Assembly (NCBI RefSeq): GCF_029607905.1
Contig: NZ_JAPHEH010000001.1
Span: 124,001-188,000 of the forward strand
Reading direction: 5' to 3'
DNA from: Thiovibrio frasassiensis
GTDB taxonomy: Bacteria; Desulfobacterota; Desulfobulbia; Desulfobulbales; Desulfurivibrionaceae
Length of the DNA stretch: 64,000 nt
The notes under the pieces were generated by a model. It was not told the origin of the DNA. It searched no databases and was given only the letters and a program-made list of their open reading frames with translations. Both the position numbers and the translations under genes were made by a program. Shown here piece by piece: positions 1 through 7,438 of the stretch. Within the stretch, counting starts at the first letter, position 1; the number at the start of each line of letters is the position of its first letter.

Positions 1-14
1 GTTGGCGCTGCCAT
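1..14 (-). CDS. 5' end of a gene running off the left edge
   Basis: Only the first four codons (M-A-A-P) are inside the window. The start is supported by an AAGGAG ribosome-binding site six bases upstream on the minus strand (about 20-26). It lies 30 bases downstream of the cupin-like gene and in the same direction, so the two are probably co-transcribed. No function can be assigned from four residues. Confidence 0.5.
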
Positions 15-44
15 GATTCTCTCCTTGTTATGGTGCGAGCCGAA

Positions 45-578
45 CTATTTCCCCTGATCCCGGAACCCCTCGCGGATCACGCTAAACTTGCCAGAGACCG
101 TATCGAGATCATAAATATTGAAGTTGGTCCGCATGTCGAGCCCCTCGTAATGCACGGCAAAATTAAGCGAGGCCGAGCCTTCCGGACCGCTGACGATGCG
201 GTGAAACACATAACGGGGCCAGACCAGCATGGCGGGTTCGTCAAGGAGCACCTTGCCGCCTTGCAGGATCTGGTGGGGGGTGACGGTGAAGCTCTCCATC
301 CCGTAGGCCTGCAGATAGATGTCCACCTCGCGCGTGCCGTAGAGAACGATGAGGTTGTCGGCCTGATGGGGATGCATGTACCAGGGCCTTACCACCTCGC
401 CCACCGGCCCGGGGGAAACCGCGCTCTTGTCGTGCAGCACCCGGTCGATCGCATCGATCCGGGGCAGGCAGGACATGGGCACGTTGTCGAACAAAACCCC
501 CGGGGTGCGGCGCAGCATCTTCAGGGGGATGATGCGGTAAAAATCCTCCACTTCCTTAAAAATCTCGCAATCAGCCAT
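45..578 (-). CDS. Cupin-like protein of unknown function
   Basis: A 177-residue soluble protein. The start at 578 is preceded by AAGGAGAAAGCCC, a good ribosome-binding site; an in-frame extension upstream to 833 has none and overlaps the dgkA promoter region, so it is rejected. The centre (about residues 65-95) carries WYMHPHQADNLIVLYGTREV, reminiscent of a cupin strand with histidines at the metal site, and a later FHRIVSGPEG segment resembles the second cupin motif. There is no signal peptide. It is probably translated together with the gene that starts at position 14. A sugar epimerase or another cupin enzyme are both possible; the substrate is unknown. Confidence 0.7.
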   Translation of the reverse strand: MADCEIFKEVEDFYRIIPLKMLRRTPGVLFDNVPMSCLPRIDAIDRVLHDKSAVSPGPVGEVVRPWYMHPHQADNLIVLYGTREVDIYLQAYGMESFTVTPHQILQGGKVLLDEPAMLVWPRYVFHRIVSGPEGSASLNFAVHYEGLDMRTNFNIYDLDTVSGKFSVIREGFRDQGK

Positions 579-645
579 GGGCTTTCTCCTTTGTAATCTT
601 TTGCTCTCCCCGAAACTCCCGGATGCCCCACCAAAAAGCCGGGGA

Positions 646-673
646 TGGACTTTTTCAAGATCCCTGCTATATT
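646..673 (+). promoter_or_regulatory. Possible promoter for dgkA
   Basis: TGGACT (646-651), 16 bases, then TATATT (668-673), in the gap between the divergent cupin-like gene and dgkA. The -10 box is good; the -35 box matches four of six consensus bases. Confidence 0.35.
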
Positions 674-756
674 GTGACAGTTTTTGCGGCTTACGGCAAG
701 AGAACCTCACACCGGGGCCAACCATAACAATCACCGCTTTACCCGAGGAAAACAGC

Positions 757-1119
757 ATGGAGAAAAAAAGCGGCGCAGGTCTCACCCGGATTCGCAACGC
801 CTTCGGCTGGTCCATGGCAGGACTCGCCGCCACCTTGAAGCACGAAAAGGCCTTTCAGCAGGAGCTTGGACTCTGCCTTGTCCTGGCGCCCTTCGGGCTC
901 TGGCTTGGCGAGACCGGCGTCGAAAAAGGACTGCTGCTCGGCACCCTCTTTCTGGTGCTGATCGTCGAAATCCTCAACAGCGCCATCGAGGCGGTGGTGG
1001 ACCGTTTCGGCGGCGAACACCACGCCCTGTCCGGACGGGCCAAGGACATGGGCTCGGCCGCCGTATTTCTCGCCCTGGCCAACGTGGGGGTGGTCTGGAT
1101 TCTGGTCCTTTTTTTCTAG
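757..1119 (+). CDS. dgkA: Diacylglycerol kinase DgkA
   Basis: A small integral membrane kinase that phosphorylates diacylglycerol to phosphatidic acid, recycling the lipid left by membrane-derived glycan synthesis. The 120-residue length is the usual family length (about 121). Visible family motifs are HEKAFQQE near residue 29, EILNSAIEAVVDRFG near residue 70 and KDMGSAAV near 92, with three hydrophobic helices. The start at 757 was chosen because it gives the standard N-terminus; longer in-frame starts back to 577 would add an unrelated tail. Transcribed alone, away from the cupin-like gene. Confidence 0.95.
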   Translation: MEKKSGAGLTRIRNAFGWSMAGLAATLKHEKAFQQELGLCLVLAPFGLWLGETGVEKGLLLGTLFLVLIVEILNSAIEAVVDRFGGEHHALSGRAKDMGSAAVFLALANVGVVWILVLFF

Positions 1120-1158
1120 CCGCGGCAGAAGATCCTCCCTGGCAACACCCTCTGCCTC

Positions 1159-1187
1159 TTGACAACGCTCCGCCGGTCGGGAATAAT
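1159..1187 (+). promoter_or_regulatory. Sigma70-type promoter for the YcaO-TPR gene
   Basis: A perfect TTGACA (1159-1164), a 17-base spacer and AATAAT (1182-1187), 60 bases upstream of the 1247 start codon. Confidence 0.6.
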
Positions 1188-1246
1188 CCCCCTCTTCCGT
1201 TGCCGCATATTGTCTTGTTTTTACGATATTAGATACAGGTAGCCCC

Positions 1247-2995
1247 ATGAACAACGCGCCCATCCGCCCCGCCGACTGTTTCAAACAGTATACCCTGGAC
1301 CAGGACAAGGTCTGCTCCCCGATGGAGACGGTGAACCGCTTCAAGGCGCGGCTTGTCGAGGTACAACTGGACATCCTCAAAGAGGTGCGCCGCATCGACA
1401 ACGGCCGCTTGGATATCCCGGTTTATTTCAGCGTCTGCGGCAAGGATGCCCAGGCGGTGATCGGCAACAAGAAACAGATGGGCAAGGGCAGCTCGCCGGA
1501 GCAGTCCCAGGCCAGCGCCTGCATGGAACTGGCCGAACGCTTCAGCTTTTTTTCCTTCAAGCAGAATGAAGAAAATTTCATCACCGACACCTACGCCAAT
1601 CTCAAACAATCCGGCCAGCCGCTGCTCCCCCTGGTGCGCCTCCTGCTCTCGGTCCATGACGAGCATACCGACATCGCCACCCTGGAGCGGCTCATCGAGG
1701 ATATCCCCATCCAGTGGACCTGGGCTACCAATCTGGGCAGCGGCGAGGTGCTGCTGGTGCCCTTCAGCTGGTTTTACGCGATCAACGAGTTCAACGGACC
1801 CTCTGCGGGCAACACCTTTGAGGAGGCGATCCTTCAGGGGATCAGCGAACTGGTGGAGCGGCATGTCTGCTCCCTGGTCAACCACCACCACCTCGCCACC
1901 CCGGCCATCGACCCGGCCACCGTCACCGATCCGGTGGCCCGCGAGCTGCTCGACAAATTCAGCAAGAACAACATCGAGCTCTACCTCAACGACTTCACCC
2001 TGGACACCGGCATCCCTACGGTGGCGGCCCTGGCCATCGACCGCTCCACCTTCCCGGCCAGCAGCGAGATCGTCTATACCGCCGGCACCACCCCGGACCC
2101 GGAAAAGGCCCTGATCCGGGCGATCACCGAGGTGGCGCAACTGGCCGGGGATTTCAACTCCCAGGCCAATTACGTGGCCAGCGGTCTGCCCAAGCCCCTC
2201 TCCATGGACGAGGTGCGCTACCTCACCGATGTGGAAGCGGCCATCTCCATCCACGACATGCCTACGCTTGCCGACAACAACATGCGGGTCGAGATCGAGC
2301 GCTGCCTGGCGGCCCTCTCCCGCATCGGCCTTGAGGTGCTGGTGATCAATACCATGCACGACAAGCTGCAGGTGCCGGCGATCTACTCCATCATCCCCGG
2401 CTGCCATTTCCGGGAACGTTCCCGGATCAACAATGTGGGCCTCTTTGCCGCCAAACTGGTGACCGAGCGGATTGCGGATCTCGACCAACAGCTGGCCCAG
2501 CTCCTCAAGATGCAGCAATACCTGCCGGACGCCTATTTCCTCGAATACTATCTCGGCAAGAACATGCAGGCCCAGGGAGACCTCGCTACGGCGGTATCCC
2601 ATCTGGAACGGGCGCTGACCCTGAACCCGGAGGAGGAGGATGTCCCCTATATCTATTCCCATCTGGGCGACTGCCTGAAGGATCTGGGAGAGTATGACCG
2701 GGCCATCGCTGCCCTGCACAAGGGGAGAGAATACGACGACGAACGGCCGGACCTCCACAACCTGCTGGGTTTCTGCTATTTCAAACGGAATGAATACGAG
2801 ACGGCCATCAGCCATTTCCACCGGGCGGTGGAGCTGAACCCGGCCTCGGCCATCGACTACGCCAACCTGGGGGTCAACCACCGCAGACTCGGCAGCAACG
2901 ACGAGGCCAGGCGCTATTTTGAGCTGGCCCTGGATCTGGACCCGTCCATCGAGTTTGCACGGACCCATCTGGCGGAATTAAGCACGGGTAATTGA
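1247..2995 (+). CDS. YcaO-domain protein with C-terminal TPR repeats
   Basis: A 582-residue protein. Residues about 60-390 form a YcaO domain, an ATP-using fold that activates amide backbones or works with RimO-type methylthiolation. Diagnostic segments are GKGSSPEQSQASACMELAER (near 83) and AGNTFEEAILQGISELVERH (near 187), which carry the glutamates that bind Mg-ATP. Residues about 420-575 hold at least four TPR-like units (for example LGDCLKDLGEYDRAIAALHK and YANLGVNHRRLGSNDEARRY), a protein-interaction scaffold. No precursor peptide, cyclodehydratase E1 or TfuA partner is adjacent, so an azoline-peptide pathway is not supported here. It has its own promoter and stands alone. The exact substrate is unknown. 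Confidence 0.85.
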   Translation: MNNAPIRPADCFKQYTLDQDKVCSPMETVNRFKARLVEVQLDILKEVRRIDNGRLDIPVYFSVCGKDAQAVIGNKKQMGKGSSPEQSQASACMELAERFSFFSFKQNEENFITDTYANLKQSGQPLLPLVRLLLSVHDEHTDIATLERLIEDIPIQWTWATNLGSGEVLLVPFSWFYAINEFNGPSAGNTFEEAILQGISELVERHVCSLVNHHHLATPAIDPATVTDPVARELLDKFSKNNIELYLNDFTLDTGIPTVAALAIDRSTFPASSEIVYTAGTTPDPEKALIRAITEVAQLAGDFNSQANYVASGLPKPLSMDEVRYLTDVEAAISIHDMPTLADNNMRVEIERCLAALSRIGLEVLVINTMHDKLQVPAIYSIIPGCHFRERSRINNVGLFAAKLVTERIADLDQQLAQLLKMQQYLPDAYFLEYYLGKNMQAQGDLATAVSHLERALTLNPEEEDVPYIYSHLGDCLKDLGEYDRAIAALHKGREYDDERPDLHNLLGFCYFKRNEYETAISHFHRAVELNPASAIDYANLGVNHRRLGSNDEARRYFELALDLDPSIEFARTHLAELSTGN

Positions 2996-3035
2996 CGGGG
3001 ATTCAACAAAATAGAGGCTTAAATTGGTATGTTCA

Positions 3036-3416
3036 TTTCTTTGCTTGCCCAAAGAAACGAACCAGCAGCGTAGCGGCGAAGAAAAGGCCCCCTGTGTCCC
3101 TTGTCCCGCCTTTGGCGGGAGGCCCTATGCTCCTCAAAGCTGCCGGGATGTTGCAAACTCGGCTTACGCCTCAAACAGTGCAACCTCCCTTTTCGGCAGC
3201 TTTTCCGGTGCTCGGCTGCGTGCCAATGGGATTTCCCCCCATTTGTCCTGCCGAGCCTCGCAGACGGGGGCGGAAAAAGACGCTAAAACTGTTTGAGGGC
3301 AAAGCCCGAGTTTTTTAGCGTCCCGCCTTCGTCGAGAAGTGAGGGAAGCCCGCAGGGCCAGGACTGGCTGGGGTGCCTTTTTCTTGTTTCTTCTTTTGGG
3401 CACGCAAAAGAAGAAA
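3036..3416. repeat. Hairpin-rich intergenic element (~380 bp)
   Basis: This 432-base gap between the YcaO gene and trmN6 holds no convincing gene. Each edge is a hairpin of the same design: TTTCTTTG / CAAAGAAA around a six-base loop (3036-3057) and TTTCTTCTTTTG / CAAAAGAAGAAA around loop GGCACG (3387-3416). Inside are CCCGCC-TTTG-GGCGGG (near 3110) and a long stem GACGCTAAAA / TTTTAGCGTC (3279-3322) topped by GGGC-AAA-GCCC. The overlapping short open frames in all directions are by-products of the inverted repeats. The architecture suggests a dispersed element or a structured RNA. Confidence 0.6.
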
Positions 3417-3427
3417 AAACCACACTC

Positions 3428-4162
3428 TCACTCCGCATACATCGCCGCCATCGCCGCCATATACCCCCCACCCTTCTCCTTGCAAATAAAAAACTCCGGC
3501 AACACCGCCAAACCCTCCCCCCCATCCTTCTCCGCCTCCACCAACACCAACCCAGCCTTCGCGCCGGGATAGGGACACACCCGCTGCAATCGCTGCGGCG
3601 TCATTCCGTTTTCCCGCAACACCCCAAGCAGAATCTCCTCCCGCGCCGCCGGATAAACAAAAGCCGCCCGTCCCCCGGCTTTCAAGGCATAGGATGCGGC
3701 TCGGGCCATCTCCGCAATCCCGCCCAGGATCTCGTGCCGGGCTCTTGCCCGTTCGCTTTCCGGGTTATACCGGCCGCTTGCGCTCGGATAGTAAGGGGGA
3801 TTCGCCGTCACATAGTCCAAGCTGTTCTCGGGCAGAAGGGAAGCAATCTCGCGGCAATCGGTTTCGAGCACCGTAATCCGGTTTTCCAGACCATTGAGCA
3901 AGACATTGCCGCGAATGAGTGCGGCCAGACGCGGCTGCACCTCAAGAGCGACGAGGCTGGCATCTGGATGGCGGTGGGAAAGGATCAGGGAGATGATGCC
4001 GCAACCACCGCCCAGGTCAAGGATGCGGGCGCCAGGTGGCGGGGTGATGAAATGGGCCAGGAGCACGGCATCGACGGAAAAGCGATACCCCTGCAGGGGC
4101 TGCAGACAACGCAGCCTGCCCCCGAACAGAGGCTCTTCGCTGAGTTCCTCGACAAGACCCAT
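3428..4162 (-). CDS. trmN6: tRNA1(Val) (adenine-37-N6)-methyltransferase-like protein
   Basis: A 244-residue SAM-dependent methyltransferase of the YfiC/TrmN6 group, which methylates adenosine 37 of tRNA-Val. Visible are the SAM-binding loop ILDLGGGCGIISLIL (near residue 46), the acidic end of strand 2 (VALEVQP), and the catalytic NPPYYPSASGR (near 119), the NPPY motif of N6-adenine methyltransferases. The N-terminal FRFSVDA-type segment (here YRFSVDAVLLAHF) is typical of the family. It starts 9 bases after the DUF1015 gene stop and is probably co-transcribed with it. The substrate is inferred from the family only; related enzymes modify other nucleic acids or proteins. Confidence 0.85.
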   Translation of the reverse strand: MGLVEELSEEPLFGGRLRCLQPLQGYRFSVDAVLLAHFITPPPGARILDLGGGCGIISLILSHRHPDASLVALEVQPRLAALIRGNVLLNGLENRITVLETDCREIASLLPENSLDYVTANPPYYPSASGRYNPESERARARHEILGGIAEMARAASYALKAGGRAAFVYPAAREEILLGVLRENGMTPQRLQRVCPYPGAKAGLVLVEAEKDGGEGLAVLPEFFICKEKGGGYMAAMAAMYAE

Positions 4163-4171
4163 AGGCTGGGG

Positions 4172-5536
4172 TCAGTAAGGAACTTTTTCTTGGGGCACGA
4201 TCTTATTGAGCAAGAGCCCGGTGAGCAGTTTCGGGTAAAAATAGGTGGACTTGTGCGGCATGACCAGCCCCTCGTCCGCCACCCGTTTGACCTGGGAAAC
4301 CAGGGTGGGGTTCATGAGAAACAGCAGCGGGCTGCGGTCGCTCCGGCTCTCGCCCTCCTTCACCGCGACATCGAGGCCGGTATCGGAATCGCTGTAATAA
4401 TCCACCAAGCCTTCCTTGACGCAGCGATCATGATCAAGCTGCAACAGCCCCTCGATAATGAGGTCGGAGAGGATCACCACATCCAGTTCGCGCAAGGCTG
4501 CGGGCTGTTTGGCGCCGAGCGCCTCGTCGATCACGCCCTCCCGCAGGGTCAGGAGCAGACAGCGGTCCTCCTGGGGGTGATACAGGCCAAACATCGTGGC
4601 CGCCCCGGAGTTCTCAGACATGCGGGAGAGCACCTCGGTCACCAGGGTCTCGCGGGAGCCGTCCATAACCTCCTCGATGGAAAAGCTCTGCGCAAGCCTT
4701 GCCATCAGGTCAATCAATTTTACCGCCTCGGGCATCCGCACCAAACGGTGGGTGGGGAGCACGGAAAGGCCGGGATCTTCCATGCCGCAGAGATACATCA
4801 TCGTGTGATTATACGGGCTGTCCGCGGCAACCTCGCCCAGCCGCTCCCGCATCAGGGTACGGAACTGGAGGGCGGTGGTATAGCGGTGGTGGCCGTCGGC
4901 AATGTAGAGCGATTTATCCGTAAACAGGGCGCGGACCTGGGCCAGGACCGCCGGGTCAGTCACCCCCCAGATGGTATGGAGGCAGCCGTCGTGATCGGTG
5001 ACGCTGGCCAACGGCTCCGGAGAGCAAGCCCCTTCCAGCAGGGTCATGATCTGCCCCTGGGCATCGGGATACAGGGAAAAGATCGGGCTGAACTGGGCAT
5101 GGCAGGTGTCCAGCAGGCTGAGCCGGTCGGAGGTGACGCCGGAAAAGGTCTTCTCGTGGGGCTTGACGATCCCCTCGGCAAACTCGGCCAGCTGCACCAG
5201 ACAGAGCAGCCCCTTGCGGGTACGCCGCTCGCCCGAGGGCAGTCCGTAATTGGTATGATACACGTAAATGGTCGGCTCGTTGTCGCGGACCAGCACCCCT
5301 TCCTCCTGCCACTTGGCAAAGGTTTCCTTGGCCTGATGGTACCGGCTTTCGGTCAACTGCTCGGCGTTGACGTTCTTGCTCAGATCCAGATGGATCATGT
5401 TGTAGGGATTCCTGGCGGCAAAGGCGGCCTGGGCCTCATTATTGATCACGTCATAGGGCGGGGTGACCACCTCTTCCATGTTCTGGATCTTGGCAGGGTT
5501 GTAACGAAGGGCGCGAAAGGGCGCAATCAAAGCCAT
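4172..5536 (-). CDS. DUF1015 family protein
   Basis: A 454-residue soluble protein spanning the full DUF1015 family. Recognisable family features are the opening FRALRYNP, TPPYDVI (near 27), the invariant IADGHHRYTTALQFR (near 210) and the closing MPHKSTYFYPKLLTGL. The start at 5536 has an AAGGAG ribosome-binding site (GGGCAAGGAGAAAGAACC); the in-frame extension to 5602 is not needed. The DGHHR motif recalls the catalytic motif of free-serine kinases of the SerK/SbnI type, so a small-molecule kinase activity is plausible but is inference. It heads an operon with trmN6. Confidence 0.85.
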   Translation of the reverse strand: MALIAPFRALRYNPAKIQNMEEVVTPPYDVINNEAQAAFAARNPYNMIHLDLSKNVNAEQLTESRYHQAKETFAKWQEEGVLVRDNEPTIYVYHTNYGLPSGERRTRKGLLCLVQLAEFAEGIVKPHEKTFSGVTSDRLSLLDTCHAQFSPIFSLYPDAQGQIMTLLEGACSPEPLASVTDHDGCLHTIWGVTDPAVLAQVRALFTDKSLYIADGHHRYTTALQFRTLMRERLGEVAADSPYNHTMMYLCGMEDPGLSVLPTHRLVRMPEAVKLIDLMARLAQSFSIEEVMDGSRETLVTEVLSRMSENSGAATMFGLYHPQEDRCLLLTLREGVIDEALGAKQPAALRELDVVILSDLIIEGLLQLDHDRCVKEGLVDYYSDSDTGLDVAVKEGESRSDRSPLLFLMNPTLVSQVKRVADEGLVMPHKSTYFYPKLLTGLLLNKIVPQEKVPY

Positions 5537-5613
5537 GGTTCTTTCTCCTTGCCCGGACAGGCCGGACGAATGTCCGCACCTGTCGGCAAATGCTCCCGGC
5601 AATCATGAACCGG

Positions 5614-5642
5614 TTGACTTCCCATAGGGGAATAGCTATGTT
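5614..5642 (+). promoter_or_regulatory. Possible promoter for queD-queE
   Basis: TTGACT (5614-5619), 17 bases, TATGTT (5637-5642). It points towards queD, with the inverted-repeat element at 5674-5798 in the leader. Confidence 0.4.
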
Positions 5643-5673
5643 TCAAGAAAATGCCATTACGTTAACATAGGGA

Positions 5674-5798
5674 ATGGCTAAGCAAAAATCGTCAGAGACA
5701 AGGCGCGCAAATTTCGAGGAATGAGGCGTACACACGTACGCCGCAGTGACGAGATAATGCAGCGCAACGCAGTAACTGGCGACTTTTTGCGACGCCAT
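5674..5798. repeat. 125-bp inverted-repeat element upstream of queD
   Basis: The outer arms are an imperfect inverted repeat: ATGGCTAAGCAAAAATCGTC on the left and GGCGACTTTTTGC...GCCAT on the right. The centre is a perfect hairpin, GGCGTAC-ACAC-GTACGCC (5725-5742). It sits alone in the 360-base gap between the DUF1015 gene and queD, with no coding potential. The form suggests a small dispersed palindromic element, without a transposase of its own, that folds in the queD leader. Confidence 0.6.
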
Positions 5799-5896
5799 CA
5801 ATACATAGTAAAAAAACGTCCCTTTTTCAAGTGGACATTGTACCCGGTACGCTTTCTTTTACAAACGAACTTTTCCAATAATGAAGAGGTTTTCCC

Positions 5897-6268
5897 ATGT
5901 ACGATATCTTCACCCGCACCCATTTTTCCTCCGGCCACCATCTGCGCAACTATCCCGGCAACTGCGAGCGGCCGCACGGCCACAACTGGCATGTGGAGGT
6001 AACCGTCCGCGCCACCGAGCTCGACGAGCTGGGCATGGGCATCGACTTCAAGGCCCTGAAAAAGGCGGTGAACGTGATCATGGAGGATCTGGACCACCGC
6101 GATCTCAACGAGCATCCGGCCTTCCAAAACAAAAATCCCTCCTCGGAAAACATCGCCGCCTATATCTTCGAAACCCTCAAGGATTCGCTGACCTGTGATC
6201 GCTACCGGCCCTACAGCGTCACGGTCTGCGAAACAGAGAACTGCTGCGTGACCTACCGTGAGGGGTGA
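5897..6268 (+). CDS. queD: 6-carboxy-5,6,7,8-tetrahydropterin synthase QueD
   Basis: Converts 7,8-dihydroneopterin triphosphate to 6-carboxytetrahydropterin, the first committed step of queuosine (deazaguanine) synthesis. At 123 residues it has the normal length. The zinc ligands are visible as HFSSGHHL (near 9) and CERPHGHNW (near 23); the catalytic Cys is in the CERPHGH segment, and LDHRDLN and the late CETENCC glutamate are conserved. An AAGAGG site precedes the start. Its last 11 bases overlap queE, so the two are translationally coupled. Confidence 0.93.
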   Translation: MYDIFTRTHFSSGHHLRNYPGNCERPHGHNWHVEVTVRATELDELGMGIDFKALKKAVNVIMEDLDHRDLNEHPAFQNKNPSSENIAAYIFETLKDSLTCDRYRPYSVTVCETENCCVTYREG

Positions 6269-6914
6269 GCCGCCCCTGCAGCTTTCCGAGGTTTTTTACA
6301 GCATCCAGGGGGAGTCGTCCTTTGCGGGCTACCCCTGCCTTTTCTTCCGGCTCTCCGGCTGCAACCTGCGCTGCTCTTACTGCGACGCCAAGTACACCTA
6401 CGAAGAACCGGCCAGCCTCACAACCATTGAGGCTCTGCTCGCCGAGGCGGCCAAATACCCCAACGCTCTGATCGAGATCACCGGCGGCGAGCCGTTATTG
6501 CAAGAAGCGGTCTATCCCCTCATGGACGCACTGCTTGCCGCGGGCCGCACCGTGCTGCTGGAAACCAACGGCAGCCTCTCCATTGGTCGGGTGCCGCAGG
6601 CGGTGATCAAAATCGTCGATCTCAAATGCCCGGACAGCGGGATGACCGAGAAGATGGATCTCTCCAACCTCGAGCTGCTCACCCCCCAGGACGAGCTCAA
6701 ATTCGTGCTCAGCTCCCGCCCCGATTACGACTGGGCCAAGGGGATGATCAGCGAACACCGCTTGGCCGCAAGGGCCAAGCTGATCCTCTCCCCGGTGATC
6801 GACGCCCTTGCCCCCGCCCAACTGGCCCAGTGGCTGATGGACGACGGGCTCCCGGCCCGGCTCCAGCTCCAGCTCCACACCCTGCTCTGGCCGGGAATGA
6901 AGCGGGGGGTGTGA
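6258..6914 (+). CDS. queE: 7-carboxy-7-deazaguanine synthase QueE
   Basis: A radical-SAM enzyme that contracts 6-carboxytetrahydropterin to 7-carboxy-7-deazaguanine in the queuosine pathway. It has 218 residues. The cluster motif is CNLRCSYCDAKYTYEE (near 35), in which the CX3CX2C cysteines bind the 4Fe-4S cluster; FYSIQGESSFAGYPC upstream and EITGGEPLLQ downstream are family signatures. The start is GTG at 6258, inside the end of queD, giving coupled translation. No queC or queF is present in the window. Confidence 0.93.
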   Translation: MRGEPPLQLSEVFYSIQGESSFAGYPCLFFRLSGCNLRCSYCDAKYTYEEPASLTTIEALLAEAAKYPNALIEITGGEPLLQEAVYPLMDALLAAGRTVLLETNGSLSIGRVPQAVIKIVDLKCPDSGMTEKMDLSNLELLTPQDELKFVLSSRPDYDWAKGMISEHRLAARAKLILSPVIDALAPAQLAQWLMDDGLPARLQLQLHTLLWPGMKRGV

Positions 6915-6984
6915 GAGCGCAAAAATAAATCCGTCCCCTTTGTCTTCCAGTCCCGGATCAATGAACACTCAAAAGGAAAACACC

Positions 6985-7386
6985 ATGAAGATGCAAGATT
7001 ATTTTGAAAACACCCCCGGCCGCGGAGTATTGGCCACGGCCGGCAGTGACGGCAAAGTCGATGCGGCAATCTACAGCACCCCCCATGTTCAGGAGGACGG
7101 CTCCGTCGCCTTTATCATGCGCGAAAGGCTTTCCCACCGGAATGTGCAGGAAAACCCCCATGCCACCTTCCTTTTCGTCGAAGAAGGAACAAGCTCCCGC
7201 GGGGTCCGTCTTTTCCTGAAAAAAACCAAAGAAGAAACCGATGCCGAAAAAATCAAGAGCATGATGCGAAGACACCTCTCCGCCGCGGAAGATAAGGCAC
7301 ACGGACCGACCTTTCTGGTCACTTTCGACATTGAGAAAATCCTGCCGCTGCTCGGGGACGACCCGTCCAAGATCCCTTTTGCCTGA
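6985..7386 (+). CDS. PNPOx-fold (split-barrel flavin) protein
   Basis: A 133-residue protein with the pyridoxamine-phosphate-oxidase-like split barrel, a fold that binds FMN, F420 or heme. Visible are the opening GRGVLATAGSDGKVDAAIYS and the strand pattern ending in HATFLFVEEG. The start at 6985 follows AAAAGGAAAACACC; the earlier in-frame ATG at 6961 would place the ribosome-binding site inside the gene. It stands 70 bases after queE and may be co-transcribed. The substrate is unknown; a stress-related flavin reductase role is common for such small proteins. Confidence 0.8.
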   Translation: MKMQDYFENTPGRGVLATAGSDGKVDAAIYSTPHVQEDGSVAFIMRERLSHRNVQENPHATFLFVEEGTSSRGVRLFLKKTKEETDAEKIKSMMRRHLSAAEDKAHGPTFLVTFDIEKILPLLGDDPSKIPFA

Positions 7387-7438
7387 GCCAAAACCCCACC
7401 GCCTTTTGCCGTGACCCCTTCAATCCGAGGAGTACCGC

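Noticed and set aside
1229-2968. A 579-codon open frame opposite the YcaO-TPR gene
   Set aside because: It ends at the same borders as the real gene and has no domain; the plus-strand protein carries YcaO and TPR signatures and a promoter.
2992-3578. Several overlapping 60-110-codon open frames in the hairpin element
   Set aside because: They arise in all frames from self-complementary sequence and lack ribosome-binding sites or conserved features.
5721-6002. A 93-codon open frame across the palindromic element into queD
   Set aside because: Its first half is the inverted repeat, and it is out of frame with queD.
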